A stretch of 64,000 nt of DNA, taken from the NCBI GenBank assembly GCA_030448265.1, contig JAUJNG010000014.1:62001-126000 (forward strand), in the 5' to 3' direction. Source of the DNA: Abditibacterium sp. GTDB taxonomy: Bacteria; Armatimonadota; Abditibacteriia; Abditibacteriales; Abditibacteriaceae. Below the pieces are notes generated by a model that saw only the letters and a list, made by a program, of their open reading frames with translations, was not told the origin of the DNA and made no database searches. The translations under genes were made by a program, and so were the position numbers. Of this stretch, positions 41,254 through 50,472 are shown piece after piece. Each line of letters opens with the position of its first letter. Position 1 is the stretch's first letter.

Positions 41254-42102
41254 TTACGCCTGTCCAACTTCAAAGCGCACGAAATTCTCAATCGTGACGC
41301 CGACTTCTTTGGCGATCTGTTCGACCGATTTTTTGTCGTCGCGGATGAACGCCTGCTCGACCAGGGTGTTCTCTTTGAAGTATTTGCCCAGACGACCTTC
41401 GGCGATTTTGTCCTGCATCGCTTCGGGTTTGCCTTCTTCGGCGGCCTGGGTGCGATAAATCGCTTTTTCCGATTCCAAAACCTCGGCGGGAACGCTGGCG
41501 CGGTTCAAATACGGCGCGCGCAAAGCGACGGCCTGCATCGCCACGCCGCGCGCGGCTTCTTTGGCTTCCTCGGTGTTGGCGCCTTCAGCGACGACCAGAG
41601 CGCCTTTTTTGCCGTCGGAGTGGACGTAGGAGCCAATCACGCCATTTTGCGCGCCCACAAGCGCGATGCGCTTGACGACGATGTTTTCGCTCAGCGTCGC
41701 CACGCCTTCCTTGACCAGATCTTCAACGGTTTTGTCGTCCTGATTCAGAGTTTTGGCGGCCAGAAACGCATCGAGGTCGCTGGCGCCCAAAAGCGCGGCA
41801 TTGCGCGCCAGTTCCGCGACAAGAGCGCGGAAATCTTCGTTGCGCGCCACGAAATCGGTTTCGCAGTTGACTTCGATAATCGCGCCCGACGCGCCGTCTT
41901 CCACAACATAAGTGCCGATGGCGCCTTCGTTCGCGGTGCGCGAGGCCAATTTATCGACTTTGCCGCCGCCTTTGGTGCGAAGAACCGCGATGGCGCCGTC
42001 GAAATCGCCATTGGCCTCGACGAGCGCTTTCTTACAATCCATCATCGCAGCGCCGGTAGCGTCGCGCAGTTGTTTGACTTGAGCAGCTGTGATTTCTGCC
42101 AT
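41254..42102 (-). CDS. tsf: Translation elongation factor Ts
   Basis: 282 residues. EF-Ts exchanges GDP for GTP on EF-Tu. The N-terminal TAAQVKQLRDATGAAMMDCKKAL and CETDFVARNEDF are the family signatures. Length and domain order (N, core with dimerisation module, C-terminal part) are normal. GGAG is 8-9 nt before the ATG at 42102. It follows rpsB in the standard rpsB-tsf order, with a repeat element in the 90-bp gap. Confidence 0.97.
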   Translation of the reverse strand: MAEITAAQVKQLRDATGAAMMDCKKALVEANGDFDGAIAVLRTKGGGKVDKLASRTANEGAIGTYVVEDGASGAIIEVNCETDFVARNEDFRALVAELARNAALLGASDLDAFLAAKTLNQDDKTVEDLVKEGVATLSENIVVKRIALVGAQNGVIGSYVHSDGKKGALVVAEGANTEEAKEAARGVAMQAVALRAPYLNRASVPAEVLESEKAIYRTQAAEEGKPEAMQDKIAEGRLGKYFKENTLVEQAFIRDDKKSVEQIAKEVGVTIENFVRFEVGQA

Positions 42103-42120
42103 TACTTTTTCTCCTGATTG

Positions 42121-42189
42121 ATTCACCGCCCTACGCAAAGACGCAAAGAAATTCAAAAAAATCTTTGCGTCTCTGCGCCTTTGCGGTTG
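42121..42189. repeat. Inverted repeat, CGCAAAGACGCAAAG family, between rpsB and tsf
   Basis: Imperfect arms CGCAAAGACGCAAAG (from about 42134) and CTTTGCGTCTCTGCGCCTTT (ending about 42186). The same arm family forms the outer layer of the nested repeat at 23226-23441. Confidence 0.8.
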
Positions 42190-42195
42190 CTTTGT

Positions 42196-43323
42196 TTACG
42201 CGTCGGCGAGCGCGGCGTTGACTTCCTTATCCACCGCGCCGCCTTCATTGGCGCCCGACGTATTTCCGGCCAGCGCTTCGATGTCATCGCGGCCTTCGAC
42301 GGCGCCGTCAACGCCGGTTCCGCCGCCTTCGCTGACACCCTGTCCGGTCGTGGTGTCGGCGCTGCTGCTTTCGAGTTCGACACTCGTCGCGGCATCGGCG
42401 TTGGTCACCGGCAGACTGGAGGGCGTGAGGCTGGAAGCGTCCACCGCATTGGCGTCGATGCCGAACGCGGCGGCCATTTCCATATCGACTTCTTCGTCTT
42501 CGGCATCGTCGGAAACCACCGAGGGCATTTCGACTTCGCTCGCGCCGACGTATTCGATGCGTCCGCCTTCGCCGATATGAACCGCGCCGCCGACCTGACC
42601 CGAAGTCGCCGCCAGAGCGCGCTCTTCCATGACCGAAATCGCCATGGTGCGGCCTTCGTTGATGGCTTCGGCCATTTGCGACGCCATCAGTTTCACGGCG
42701 CGAATCGCGTCGTCGTTGCCAGGAATCACGTAGTTGATTTCATCGGGATCGCAGTTGGTATCCACGACAGCGACAATGGGAATCTCCAATCGGTGCGCCT
42801 CGCGAATCGCGATGTGTTCCTTTTTGCAGTCGATGATGAAAATCACGTCGGGCAAACCGTTCATGGTGCGGATGCCGCCCAGAATGTTGTCCAGCTTGGT
42901 GCGCTCCTCGCCCAGCCGCGCCTGCTCTTTTTTGACGAGTTTGGCCATTGTGCCATCCTCGATCATTTTGTCGAGTTGGTTGAGCCGGTCGATGCGAGTT
43001 TGAATCGTGCCCCAGTTGGTGAGCATTCCGCCCAGCCAACGGTGGTTGATATAAAACTGCTCGCATTCGATGGCGGCTTCTTTGATGGCGTCCTGCGCCT
43101 GCTTTTTGGTGCCGACGAAGAGGAAACGCTGGCCGTTGAAGGCCATCTGGCGCACGGTTTCGTAGGCTTCTTCGAGCTTTTTGCGGGTTTTGTGGAGGTC
43201 GATGATGTAGATATCGTTGCGCTCGCCGTAGATGAAGGGTTTCATCTTGGGATTCCACTTGCGCGTGTGATGCCCGAAATGCACGCCGGCTTCGAGCAGG
43301 TCTTTCATTGAACTGACTGGCAT
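42196..43323 (-). CDS. rpsB: 30S ribosomal protein S2 with a long acidic C-terminal tail
   Basis: 375 residues. The S2 core ends near residue 235: [48 protein letters not shown] and [10 protein letters not shown] are all present. After that comes a tail of about 135 residues that is low-complexity and acidic ([42 protein letters not shown]), far longer than normal. AAGGAG precedes the ATG at 43323. Tails of this kind on S2 occur in some lineages; the function is not known. Cotranscribed with tsf. Confidence 0.97.
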   Translation of the reverse strand: MPVSSMKDLLEAGVHFGHHTRKWNPKMKPFIYGERNDIYIIDLHKTRKKLEEAYETVRQMAFNGQRFLFVGTKKQAQDAIKEAAIECEQFYINHRWLGGMLTNWGTIQTRIDRLNQLDKMIEDGTMAKLVKKEQARLGEERTKLDNILGGIRTMNGLPDVIFIIDCKKEHIAIREAHRLEIPIVAVVDTNCDPDEINYVIPGNDDAIRAVKLMASQMAEAINEGRTMAISVMEERALAATSGQVGGAVHIGEGGRIEYVGASEVEMPSVVSDDAEDEEVDMEMAAAFGIDANAVDASSLTPSSLPVTNADAATSVELESSSADTTTGQGVSEGGGTGVDGAVEGRDDIEALAGNTSGANEGGAVDKEVNAALADA

Positions 43324-43432
43324 TGTTCTAACTCCTTGGGTTTGTCTTCTCGCCGCCATCGAAGTGTTCAAAAACAGAGCTTCGACCCAACGCGGCGGCG
43401 ATGTTGGGATGGGGTTTTGGAAAACCGGACGT

Positions 43433-43461
43433 ATATTATCAGAAACAGGCGGCTCGGTAAA
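43433..43461 (-). promoter_or_regulatory. Candidate rpsB-tsf promoter
   Basis: On the minus strand: TTTACC (43456-43461), 17-bp spacer, TAATAT (43433-43438), about 110 bp upstream of the rpsB ATG, leaving a leader typical of an autoregulated S2 transcript. Confidence 0.4.
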
Positions 43462-43509
43462 CTGAAATGGAAGGAAAAATAGACTTCTTAGGACTTACGC
43501 ACGGGTTGT

Positions 43510-43642
43510 GTTCGCTCGACTGAAGTCGGCGCTATGGGCCAGCAAGCTGGCTGACTTCCCGCCTGCGCGGGAAAACAACCCATTGCTTTTTTCGGCGCAG
43601 GCCGAAAGTTAGCACCGAAGGTGCCCATAGCGCCGACTTCAG
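43510..43642. repeat. Long palindromic element, copy 3, right end cut by another repeat
   Basis: Left end GTTCGCTCGACTGAAGTCGG is intact; the right arm stops after GCGCCGACTTCAGA and runs directly into the CCCTCTTCCAAT repeat at 43647. The 43324-43899 gap contains this, the next two repeats and the rpsB promoter, and no further gene. Confidence 0.9.
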
Positions 43643-43646
43643 ACGA

Positions 43647-43695
43647 CTTGCGCCCTCTTCCAATCCGGCGCTTGAAGACTGGAAGAGGGCGCAAG
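43647..43695. repeat. Inverted repeat, CCCTCTTCCAAT family, copy 3
   Basis: Arms 43647-43664 and 43678-43695 with one mismatch. Abuts the preceding long element, replacing its end. Confidence 0.88.
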
Positions 43696-43760
43696 CCCCG
43701 CCTGATTCTTCTTCGCGCGAAAAACCAACTGCGTAACGCCTACACAAAAAGTGAGAATCC

Positions 43761-43851
43761 CGTCATTCTGAGGGAAGCCGTGCGACCCGAAGAATCTCAA
43801 GTCACTACTACGCCAGATTCTTGGGGTCCCAGGGCTTCCCTCAGAATGACG
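43761..43851. repeat. Inverted repeat CGTCATTCTGAGGGAAGCC
   Basis: Exact 19-bp arms at 43761-43779 and 43833-43851 with an inner pair GAAGAATCT/AGATTCTTG. A copy of the ACTTTTGCAAGAGGT arm, also seen in the nested repeat at 23 kb, lies at 43875-43889. Confidence 0.88.
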
Positions 43852-43899
43852 TGGCGGTGGCTTTTCACACTTTTGCAAGAGGTTCAATAACTTTGGCTT

Positions 43900-45006
43900 A
43901 TGAAAATTGATGCCGATTTCTCTGGCGGCAACATCATCGTGGACGCCGTCGAAGGTGAGAGCGTGCGTTTGCGCCAGGACTGGAGCACGTCGAGCCAGTG
44001 GTGGTTCTACTGGTGTTTTCGCGTGCGCGGCGCGGAGGGGCGCAGCCTGCGGTTCCATTTCGAGGACGGCGATGTTTTGAGCGCCGGTGGCGCGTGTGTC
44101 AGTGGCGATGGAATCGAGTGGCGCTGGCTGGGGCGAGCCACAGAGGACAACACTTTCGACTACCTCTTTGCGCCGCACGAACATGAAGTGTTTTTCGCCT
44201 TCTGCCCGCTTTATACCCAGCGTCATCTGGCCCAGTTCCTCGAACGCGAACCTGGGGTGCAATGCGAAACGCTGTGTCGCGTCGAGAACGGCTACGAGTT
44301 GGAGCAGCTCTGGCTGGAATCGAAAGCGGGCCGCTACCTCGTGCCGTTTCTGGCGCGCACCCACGCCTGTGAGACGATGGCCAGTTTCGTCCTCGAAGGC
44401 ATTTTTCAATTCTGGCTCCACGACCCCGAAGGCGGCGCCTGGCTGCGCTCCTGGGTCGATTTTCGCGCCGTGCCCCTGATGGACAAAAGCGGCGTGGAAA
44501 ACGGCGAACAGGGCAAGTTTCGTATTCCGCACGACCACAACCGCGATTGGACGGAGCAGCCCCACTTCGCCGCCACGCGCGCGGTGATGCAGACCGCACT
44601 CTCGTGGCGCGGCGAAATGGCGCTTTTTCTCGATCTGCACTGCCCCTGGATTCGCGGTGGACGCAACAGCGAGCTTTTCTTCGTCGGTATCGAAGCGCCG
44701 CAGAGCGAGGAACTGGAACGGTTCTCGTCCCTGTTGGAACGCTCGCAGCGCGGCGGATTGCGCTACTCGGTGGCCAGTAACATTGCCTTCGGCGTCGCGT
44801 GGAATCAAGGGGGAGGCCACAACGCGCGGCGCTACTTTCAGCAGAATTTCCCTGTGCGCTTCGCCTCGACTCTGGAGGTGCCCTATGCCCTGGCGGGCGG
44901 TGAGATGATGACGCCGCAACGCGCGCGAGCCTTCGGGCACGATGTCGCTCGCGCGATAGCACTTTATCTCCAACGGATTGATGAGGGAGGAAATCGTTTG
45001 GAATGA
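43900..45006 (+). CDS. M14-family zinc carboxypeptidase (cytosolic carboxypeptidase-like)
   Basis: 368 residues. An N-terminal beta-sandwich (about 1-120, with WWFYWCFRVRGAEG) matches the domain in front of CCP/AGBL-type M14 enzymes. The peptidase domain has LARTHACETMASFVLEGI (H-x-x-E zinc ligands), FRAVPLMDKSGVENGEQGK (family spacing of 'P-x-x-N-x-D-G-V'), HNRDW, FLDLHCPW (third zinc His) and the late Glu in RFASTLEVPYA. Cytoplasmic. These enzymes remove acidic or other C-terminal residues; the substrate here is not known. No partner gene is obvious. Confidence 0.9.
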   Translation: MKIDADFSGGNIIVDAVEGESVRLRQDWSTSSQWWFYWCFRVRGAEGRSLRFHFEDGDVLSAGGACVSGDGIEWRWLGRATEDNTFDYLFAPHEHEVFFAFCPLYTQRHLAQFLEREPGVQCETLCRVENGYELEQLWLESKAGRYLVPFLARTHACETMASFVLEGIFQFWLHDPEGGAWLRSWVDFRAVPLMDKSGVENGEQGKFRIPHDHNRDWTEQPHFAATRAVMQTALSWRGEMALFLDLHCPWIRGGRNSELFFVGIEAPQSEELERFSSLLERSQRGGLRYSVASNIAFGVAWNQGGGHNARRYFQQNFPVRFASTLEVPYALAGGEMMTPQRARAFGHDVARAIALYLQRIDEGGNRLE

Positions 45007-45053
45007 GGTTTGGAAAAAAGGTGAATCGGTAAACTACCGCGAAAGGAGGGAAA

Positions 45054-45263
45054 ATGACCTACGTTTTGGAATTGAAAGAAGAGACAGCGCGGCGCATCGA
45101 AGAAAAAGCGGCGGCGCAGAGCGTCGCGCCCGAAGAAATGGCGGTGCAACTATTGGAAGAAGCGACCTCCAGTGAGCGACGCGCTCGCCTGATGAAGATG
45201 GCCGACGAACTTTTCGAGGAGCGCGCCAGCGCTTATGAAGCATTGGCAGAAGGCGCCAAATGA
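45054..45263 (+). CDS. Antitoxin of a Doc-type toxin-antitoxin pair
   Basis: 69 residues: an N-terminal half (MTYVLELKEETARRIEEKAA) like small ribbon-helix-helix or Phd-like antitoxins and a highly charged C-terminal half (EERASAYEALAEGAK) that would bind the toxin. AAAGGAGG lies just before the ATG. The stop overlaps the start of the doc gene by 4 nt, the standard arrangement of a toxin-antitoxin operon. Confidence 0.78.
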   Translation: MTYVLELKEETARRIEEKAAAQSVAPEEMAVQLLEEATSSERRARLMKMADELFEERASAYEALAEGAK

Positions 45264-45631
45264 ACTTCTTCGACAAAGACGAAATTATGGCGCTCCACGA
45301 GGCCAACATCCGACGTTTTGGCGGCTCTCTCGGCTTGCGCGATGAAGGCGCGCTTCTTTCTGCCATTGAAGCGCCTAAAAATCGTGCTCATTACGAAAAC
45401 GCCGATGAAGCGACCTGCGCGGCGACTTACGGCTTTCATCTGTGTCAGGCCCACGCTTTTGTGGATGGCAACAAGCGTATTGCGGCTGTCGCGTGCGAAC
45501 TTTTTCTGCGCGACAATGGGCGGCGCCTCAACTGGACAAACGAAGAAGTTATCGAGACTTTCCTGGCGGTCGCGTCCAGCAAAATGACGCGTGATGGACT
45601 CGAAGCGTTTTTGCGTTCGCGCCTTGTCTAA
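45260..45631 (+). CDS. doc: Doc/Fic-family death-on-curing toxin
   Basis: 123 residues. The Fic/Doc motif reads HAFVDGNKRIAA, fitting H-x-F-x-x-G-N-K-R, so the active site is complete. The start MNFFDKDEIMALHEANI, with the later RDEGALLSAIEAP and YENADEATCAATYGFHL, is typical of the Doc branch, which phosphorylates EF-Tu. It overlaps the antitoxin gene and follows the M14 peptidase gene. Confidence 0.92.
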   Translation: MNFFDKDEIMALHEANIRRFGGSLGLRDEGALLSAIEAPKNRAHYENADEATCAATYGFHLCQAHAFVDGNKRIAAVACELFLRDNGRRLNWTNEEVIETFLAVASSKMTRDGLEAFLRSRLV

Positions 45632-45663
45632 CCGTAGAAGTTCCAGGCTGCTACGGACAAAAA

Positions 45664-46293
45664 ATGGATTCTTTCGACCGCGAGAAGCGGCTGCTCGCTC
45701 TGACAAAGCCGCTTTACCTGGGATTGCATTCTCAGGCGTTGCTTCGCCCGAAAGCCAGTAACCGCGAGCCATTTCAACGTAATTTCAAAGAGATGTATCC
45801 CACGATTACGCGCGAGGATGCAACTGATTTGTTGAGTGAGAGAAATTGGCGTCCGCGTGTTGTTGGAGCCTACGTGTGTGGCTTCCGAGGCTGGAATGAA
45901 TTTGAGGGTTGCATCGGGCGTTTGCTTGTGCGAGATGAATTGGTTTATGCGTCTGTCGCTTATTCATTCGCTTTAGCCCGCTTCGCGTCGCCCTTATCTT
46001 CGAAGGCGTTGTGCTCCTATTTGTGGAACAACTTTTCGGGACGCTGCACCGACTACAGTTCGATTTGTCACGCCATTGCCGCTTTAAAGTGGATTGATGC
46101 CCAAAATCAAAGCGATTTCTACGAGCGAAACATCGGAGATTGGCACGAGAAGATTGAATCGGGACGCGCTTCATTGACCAACATACCAAAAGAAGAAGCG
46201 CGCGAACTGATGCGCCGTATCGTCTCGCCTGAGTGGGTTGACGGGGCTGAGAAGCAACTGCGTGCCCTTATTGAACTTGTTCCCTCCTTGTAA
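45664..46293 (+). CDS. DUF6000-like hypothetical protein
   Basis: 209 residues, soluble. The segment ITREDATDLLSERNWRPRVV followed by GAYVCGFRGWNEFEGCIGRL resembles DUF6000, a family seen next to toxin-antitoxin and defence-like genes; SYLWNNFSGRCTDYSSICHA could be a helical core. Base composition is lower in GC than the flanking genes. No catalytic motif is evident. It may belong with the Doc pair 32 bp upstream on the same strand, but this is inference. Confidence 0.6.
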   Translation: MDSFDREKRLLALTKPLYLGLHSQALLRPKASNREPFQRNFKEMYPTITREDATDLLSERNWRPRVVGAYVCGFRGWNEFEGCIGRLLVRDELVYASVAYSFALARFASPLSSKALCSYLWNNFSGRCTDYSSICHAIAALKWIDAQNQSDFYERNIGDWHEKIESGRASLTNIPKEEARELMRRIVSPEWVDGAEKQLRALIELVPSL

Positions 46294-46340
46294 AAGAGCC
46301 GTTAAAATCTCGCGTTTGACGCTCCGCTTTCATTTCGCTG

Positions 46341-47531
46341 TCAAGCGTAACCGCCGCCTGCGACCTCGCCGCGCGCCGCGCGGCCCTGCGGTCGTTCCCC
46401 TTCGCGGCGCGCAATTTCATCGCTCTCGCGCAAGGTTTGAAGCGGATCGAGCGGCAACCCTTTCGACTCGCGCCACGCGCTCAATATCGGCTTGACATCG
46501 GCATAAAAGGCGGCTCGCAAAATTTCCTCGGCGCCCACGATGTCCATTTTGCTCTGAAAATCGGCCAGTTTTTCCCTATCGACCAGACACGCCTTCAAAT
46601 ACAATTCCTGCGCCGTCACCACGGTTTGCAGCATCGCTTCGATTTTCGGCTTCAAATTGTGCGACTGGTCGATCATGTAAGCAATTTTCGAAACATCCGT
46701 GCCCCGATGCGCCGCGTTGCGAATTTCGTGAAAAATGCGAAAAACCGCGTAAGGGTCAATCGAGCCGAGCGTCAAGTCGTCGTCGGCGTATTTGCGGTCG
46801 TTGAAGTGGAAGCCGCCCAGCATTTCCTCGTCGAGCAGAAAGGCCACAATGTGTTCGATGTTGGCGCCTGGCAGATGATGGCCGGTATCGACCAAAACTT
46901 TGGCGCGCGGCCCCGCTTTGCGCGCGAAATACGCCGCCATGCCCCAGTCGGCGATGTCGGTATGGTAGAACGACGGCTCGAACGGTTTGTATTCGACCAG
47001 CATCGTCATGGTTTCGGGCATGGCGTTGTGCCACTGTTTGAGCGCGGCTTCCATGCGCTTTTTGCGCGCGATGATGTCATCCTGGCCAGGGTAGTTGGTG
47101 CCGTCGGCGAACCAGAACGACAGCAAATCGCTGCCCGTCGCTTTGCCGATTTCGATGCACTCTAAAACGTGCTGCGTCGCTTCCTGGCGCGCCGTTTCGT
47201 TAGGCGAAGTGCAGGAGCCGAATTTATAGATTTGGTCTTGGAACAGATTCGGGTTGATGGACCCGATTTTGACGCCGTTTTGCGCCGCGATGCGCGCGGT
47301 TTGCTGCGGGTCGGTGCCTGCTTTGAAGTCCCACAACACATGAACGGCGACTGTGGGACAGGCGCCGCTCAAACGGTGGACGAGGCCGGCGTCTTCCAAT
47401 TTTTCTTCGACGGTCGAGGCGGCGGCGGGCTGGAAAAACTTGCCGAAGCGCGTGCCGGTATCGGCGAAGCCCCAACTGGGAAGTTCGATTTGAAATTCGT
47501 CCAAAAGCGGAAAAAAGTCGGAGTGATTCAT
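46341..47531 (-). CDS. L-rhamnose isomerase-like sugar isomerase
   Basis: 396 residues of the xylose-isomerase-like TIM barrel, close in motifs to the L-rhamnose isomerases of the Pseudomonas stutzeri type and their relatives. Visible blocks are GSINPNLFQDQIYKFGS, LSFWFADGTNYPGQDD, LVEYKPFEPSFYHTDIADWG and VLVDTGHHLPGAN, which hold the metal-binding Glu, Asp and His, plus GGFHFNDRKYADDDL. It could isomerise L-rhamnose or an unusual aldose. The last 20 residues (RREGERPQGRAARG) are basic and low-complexity. ATG at 47531; upstream lies tRNA-Leu. It stands alone with no rhamnose kinase or aldolase beside it. Confidence 0.88.
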   Translation of the reverse strand: MNHSDFFPLLDEFQIELPSWGFADTGTRFGKFFQPAAASTVEEKLEDAGLVHRLSGACPTVAVHVLWDFKAGTDPQQTARIAAQNGVKIGSINPNLFQDQIYKFGSCTSPNETARQEATQHVLECIEIGKATGSDLLSFWFADGTNYPGQDDIIARKKRMEAALKQWHNAMPETMTMLVEYKPFEPSFYHTDIADWGMAAYFARKAGPRAKVLVDTGHHLPGANIEHIVAFLLDEEMLGGFHFNDRKYADDDLTLGSIDPYAVFRIFHEIRNAAHRGTDVSKIAYMIDQSHNLKPKIEAMLQTVVTAQELYLKACLVDREKLADFQSKMDIVGAEEILRAAFYADVKPILSAWRESKGLPLDPLQTLRESDEIARREGERPQGRAARGEVAGGGYA

Positions 47532-47600
47532 GGTGAGAGGGAGTTTAAATGCGAAAAAGCCATGAGGACGGGCATCGTCTTCATGGCTTTGGAAAAAATA

Positions 47601-47683
47601 TGCGCGAGAGAGGATTTGAACCTCCACGCCCTTTCGGACACTAGCTCCTGAGGCTAGCGCGTCTGCCGTTCCGCCACTCGCGC
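47601..47683 (-). tRNA. tRNA-Leu (CAG)
   Basis: On the minus strand GCGCGAG opens the acceptor stem and CTCGCGCA closes it. The anticodon arm is CTAGC-CTCAGGA-GCTAG, giving anticodon CAG (reads CUG). The long variable arm expected of tRNA-Leu and the T-arm GGAGGTTCAAATCCTC are present. CCA is not encoded. Length 83 nt. Confidence 0.97.
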
Positions 47684-47700
47684 AATCGGGGCAAAGGGGA

Positions 47701-47729
47701 ATTATAGCCGCGTGGTTTGCGAGCGTCAA
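47701..47729 (-). promoter_or_regulatory. Promoter of tRNA-Leu
   Basis: On the minus strand: TTGACG (47724-47729), 17-bp spacer, TATAAT (47701-47706), about 18 bp upstream of the tRNA 5' end. A near-consensus match. Confidence 0.85.
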
Positions 47730-47736
47730 CGCCCCT

Positions 47737-47810
47737 GTTCAATGTTTGGCGTTCAATGTTCAATGTTAAAAATTTCAAACCTTGAACCTTGAACACTGAA
47801 CCTTGAACGC
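47737..47810. repeat. Inverted repeat, GTTCAATGTT(T)GGCGTTCAATG family
   Basis: The left side repeats GTTCAATG three times and the right side has CCTTGAAC repeats; the arms pair imperfectly. Located between the divergent tRNA-Leu and ROK genes. Confidence 0.7.
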
Positions 47811-47833
47811 AAAAGCACGCAAACTGACGCCCT

Positions 47834-48730
47834 ATGCTGCTTGGACTGGAAATTTCGTCCCAGAGTGCCTCGGCGGTGCTCTCGGATGACGCGGGCGGGG
47901 CGCAGCTCGCTTTGCGCCAGGAGTTCGCGCCCCACGCCCCGCCCGCGACGCAGTGGATGGGCGCGGTGGAACTATGCCGCGCGCTCCTGCACCGCGCCGC
48001 CCTCGAACCAAGCGCCATCGCGCGGCTGGGAATTTCCTTTCCTGCGCCGGTTTCGCGCGCCGGAGTGGTTTTGAACGATCCGACGCATCCTGGCTGGCAG
48101 GGCTACGATTTGCGACGCGGCGCGCGCGAACATTTGCTCATCGAAGAGGTTGTGGCCGCGCCGCGCGCCGTGTGCGAAGGCTGGGGCGAAGCGCACTTCG
48201 GCGCACTGCGCGAAAAAGGCGACTGGCTTTATCTTCATCTGGGCGCGACGCTGGAAAGCGCGCTGTGTCTGGGCGGCCAAATGCGGCTGGGAAGCGGCGG
48301 CGCGGGCGACATCGGCGGCCTCATCATCGAGCGCGACGGCGCGCTCGATGGGCTGGCCAAACGCGGCACGTTGCGCGCCTATTGCGGCGGCGAGGCGTTT
48401 CAAGCGCGCGCCCGCTCCTACGGCATGGCCTACACGCGCGCCGAAGAAATCTGGCATCTGGCGGAGGCGAATTTCGCGGCGCAGTCCTTGGTAGAAGATT
48501 TCATCGAACGCCTGGCGCAGGGGCTGGCGAGCGCGATTTCGCTCGTCGAACCGGCCCACATCTGCATCGGCGGCAGCTTTGGGCGCGCAATTTTTCCGCA
48601 AATGGCCGCGCCCTTGGCGTCAAAACTGCGTGATATGGCACCCGCGCAACCCCCAATTCTCGCCGCCGCCTTGGGCGAGGACGCTGCCACTCTGGGCGCC
48701 GTCGCGCTGGCTTTGGAACCGAATTTTTAA
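47834..48730 (+). CDS. ROK-family kinase-like protein lacking the zinc motif
   Basis: 298 residues with the ROK layout: N-terminal phosphate-1 strand MLLGLEISSQSASAVL, then ARLGISFPAPVSRAGVVLND, the loop YLHLGATLESALCLGG and GDIGGLIIERDG, and the late HICIGGSFGRAIF. The zinc-binding CxCGxxGCxE block of normal ROK kinases is absent (the region reads RGTLRAYCGGEAF) and the catalytic Asp is not evident, so it may be a non-catalytic regulator or a diverged kinase. Lies between two repeats, before pgi. Confidence 0.75.
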   Translation: MLLGLEISSQSASAVLSDDAGGAQLALRQEFAPHAPPATQWMGAVELCRALLHRAALEPSAIARLGISFPAPVSRAGVVLNDPTHPGWQGYDLRRGAREHLLIEEVVAAPRAVCEGWGEAHFGALREKGDWLYLHLGATLESALCLGGQMRLGSGGAGDIGGLIIERDGALDGLAKRGTLRAYCGGEAFQARARSYGMAYTRAEEIWHLAEANFAAQSLVEDFIERLAQGLASAISLVEPAHICIGGSFGRAIFPQMAAPLASKLRDMAPAQPPILAAALGEDAATLGAVALALEPNF

Positions 48731-48742
48731 GGCGTTTAGTCT

Positions 48743-48865
48743 GGGATAGAAGGAAAAAGAAGGCTAAAGGCTAAAGGATGAAGGCTAAATCAAATTAGAA
48801 TGCGAGAACTGAGAATGGTTTAGCCTTTAGCCTTCAGCCTTTAGCCTTCTTTTTCCTTCTATCCC
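48743..48865. repeat. Inverted repeat, GGGATAGAAGGAAAAAGAAGGC family
   Basis: Arms 48743-48789 and 48819-48865 pair almost perfectly for about 47 bp; the arms contain AAGGCTAAAGG repeats. It lies upstream of pgi. Confidence 0.92.
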
Positions 48866-48900
48866 GATCCAAATGCGACTCACTCTCAAGGAAAACCACC

Positions 48901-50472
48901 ATGAACTCCAACGAACTCTGGAACCGTTTCAAAACCTATTATTTCTACGCGCCCGACGTGGGTTTCGCGCTCGACATCTCGCGGATGCCTTTTCCCGACG
49001 ACTTTTTCCCCGCTTTCGAGCCGAAACTGCAAGACGCCTACGCCAAAATGGACGCCCTCGAAGCCGGAGGCATCGCCAATCCCGACGAAAATCGCATGGT
49101 GGGCCACTACTGGCTGCGCGCGCCGCAAATGGCGCCCGATGATCTGGGCGCGGACATCGAAAAGGTCGTCGGCGACATCGAAACCTTCGCCGCGAGCGTT
49201 CACGACGGCGCGCTGAGCGGCGAGCGCGGCGAGCCCTTCAAAAACATTTTGATTATTGGCATCGGCGGCTCGGCATTGGGGCCGCAGTTCGTGACCGGCG
49301 CGCTTTCCACGCCTGGTCGTGACAAAATGGCGGCCTATTTTTTCGACAACACCGACCCCGACGGCATGGAGCGCACGCTAAAGTGCATCGGCGACGAGTT
49401 GGGCCAAACCCTCACGATTGTCATTTCCAAATCGGGCGGCACCAAGGAAACCCGTAACGGAATGCTCGAAGCTGCCGCCGCCTACACCGAAGCGGGTTTG
49501 CATTTCGGCCATCACGCTGTCGCGATTACCGAAAACGGCTCGCAGCTCGATAAAGTCGCCGAGCACGAGCGCTGGCTGGCGCGTTTTCCGATGTTCGACT
49601 GGATTGGAGGCCGCACCTCCGAGCTTTCTGCCGTCGGTTTGCTTCCCGCCGCGTTGCAGGGCTTCGACATTCGCGCCATTTTAGCGGGCGCCGCGCAAAT
49701 GGATGTTCTGACGCGCTCCCACGATACGCCCAACAATCCCGCCGCGCTGATGGCGGCGATGTGGCATTTCGCGACCAATGGAAAAGGCGAAAAAGACATG
49801 GTGGTTTTGCCCTACAAAGACCGTCTGGAACTGTTCGCGCGCTATCTGCAACAGTTGGTGATGGAAAGTCTGGGCAAAGAGAAAGACTTGGACGGCAACG
49901 TCGTGCATCAGGGCATCGCGGTTTACGGCAACAAAGGCTCAACGGATCAACACGCCTACGTCCAGCAGCTACGCGATGGCGTGCCCAACTTTTTCGCGGT
50001 GTTCATCGAAGTTCTCAAAGCGCGGGAAAGCGCGAAACTGGAAGTCGAACCTGGCATCACGGCGGGCGATTATCTGAGCGGTTTTCTCTACGGCACGCGC
50101 CGCGCGCTTTATGAAGGCGGGCGCGGCAGCATCACTATCACGGTTGAAAGCGTGAACGAGCGCACGGTGGGAATGCTTATCGCGCTGTTCGAGCGCGCCG
50201 TTGGACTTTACGGATTTTTGGTCAACATCAACGCCTACCATCAGCCTGGCGTGGAAGCCGGCAAAAAAGCGGCGCAAACCATTATCGAAATGCAGACTCA
50301 CATTCTCCAATCGCTTGAGGGCGATGGGGGCGGCAATGCTGAACAGATCGCGGTTAAAATCGGCGCGCAGGACAAGGCCGAGGACGTGTTTCACATTCTG
50401 CGCCATCTCGCAGCTAACGGGCGCGTCAAGGCGGACGGGCAGGGCGTCGAGGCGAGTTTTTCGCTGGGTTAA
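48901..50472 (+). CDS. pgi: Glucose-6-phosphate isomerase
   Basis: 523 residues, full length for this bacterial type. [12 protein letters not shown], the sugar-phosphate-binding [12 protein letters not shown] and [17 protein letters not shown] (with catalytic Gln/His region) are the main motifs; the usual catalytic Lys is in the [14 protein letters not shown] segment. The last ~75 residues ([14 protein letters not shown] ... [12 protein letters not shown]) look like a winged-helix-like extra domain, as in some cyanobacteria and Planctomycetes. The stop overlaps the next start by 1 nt. Links this sugar-phosphate block to glycolysis. Confidence 0.96.
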   Translation: MNSNELWNRFKTYYFYAPDVGFALDISRMPFPDDFFPAFEPKLQDAYAKMDALEAGGIANPDENRMVGHYWLRAPQMAPDDLGADIEKVVGDIETFAASVHDGALSGERGEPFKNILIIGIGGSALGPQFVTGALSTPGRDKMAAYFFDNTDPDGMERTLKCIGDELGQTLTIVISKSGGTKETRNGMLEAAAAYTEAGLHFGHHAVAITENGSQLDKVAEHERWLARFPMFDWIGGRTSELSAVGLLPAALQGFDIRAILAGAAQMDVLTRSHDTPNNPAALMAAMWHFATNGKGEKDMVVLPYKDRLELFARYLQQLVMESLGKEKDLDGNVVHQGIAVYGNKGSTDQHAYVQQLRDGVPNFFAVFIEVLKARESAKLEVEPGITAGDYLSGFLYGTRRALYEGGRGSITITVESVNERTVGMLIALFERAVGLYGFLVNINAYHQPGVEAGKKAAQTIIEMQTHILQSLEGDGGGNAEQIAVKIGAQDKAEDVFHILRHLAANGRVKADGQGVEASFSLG

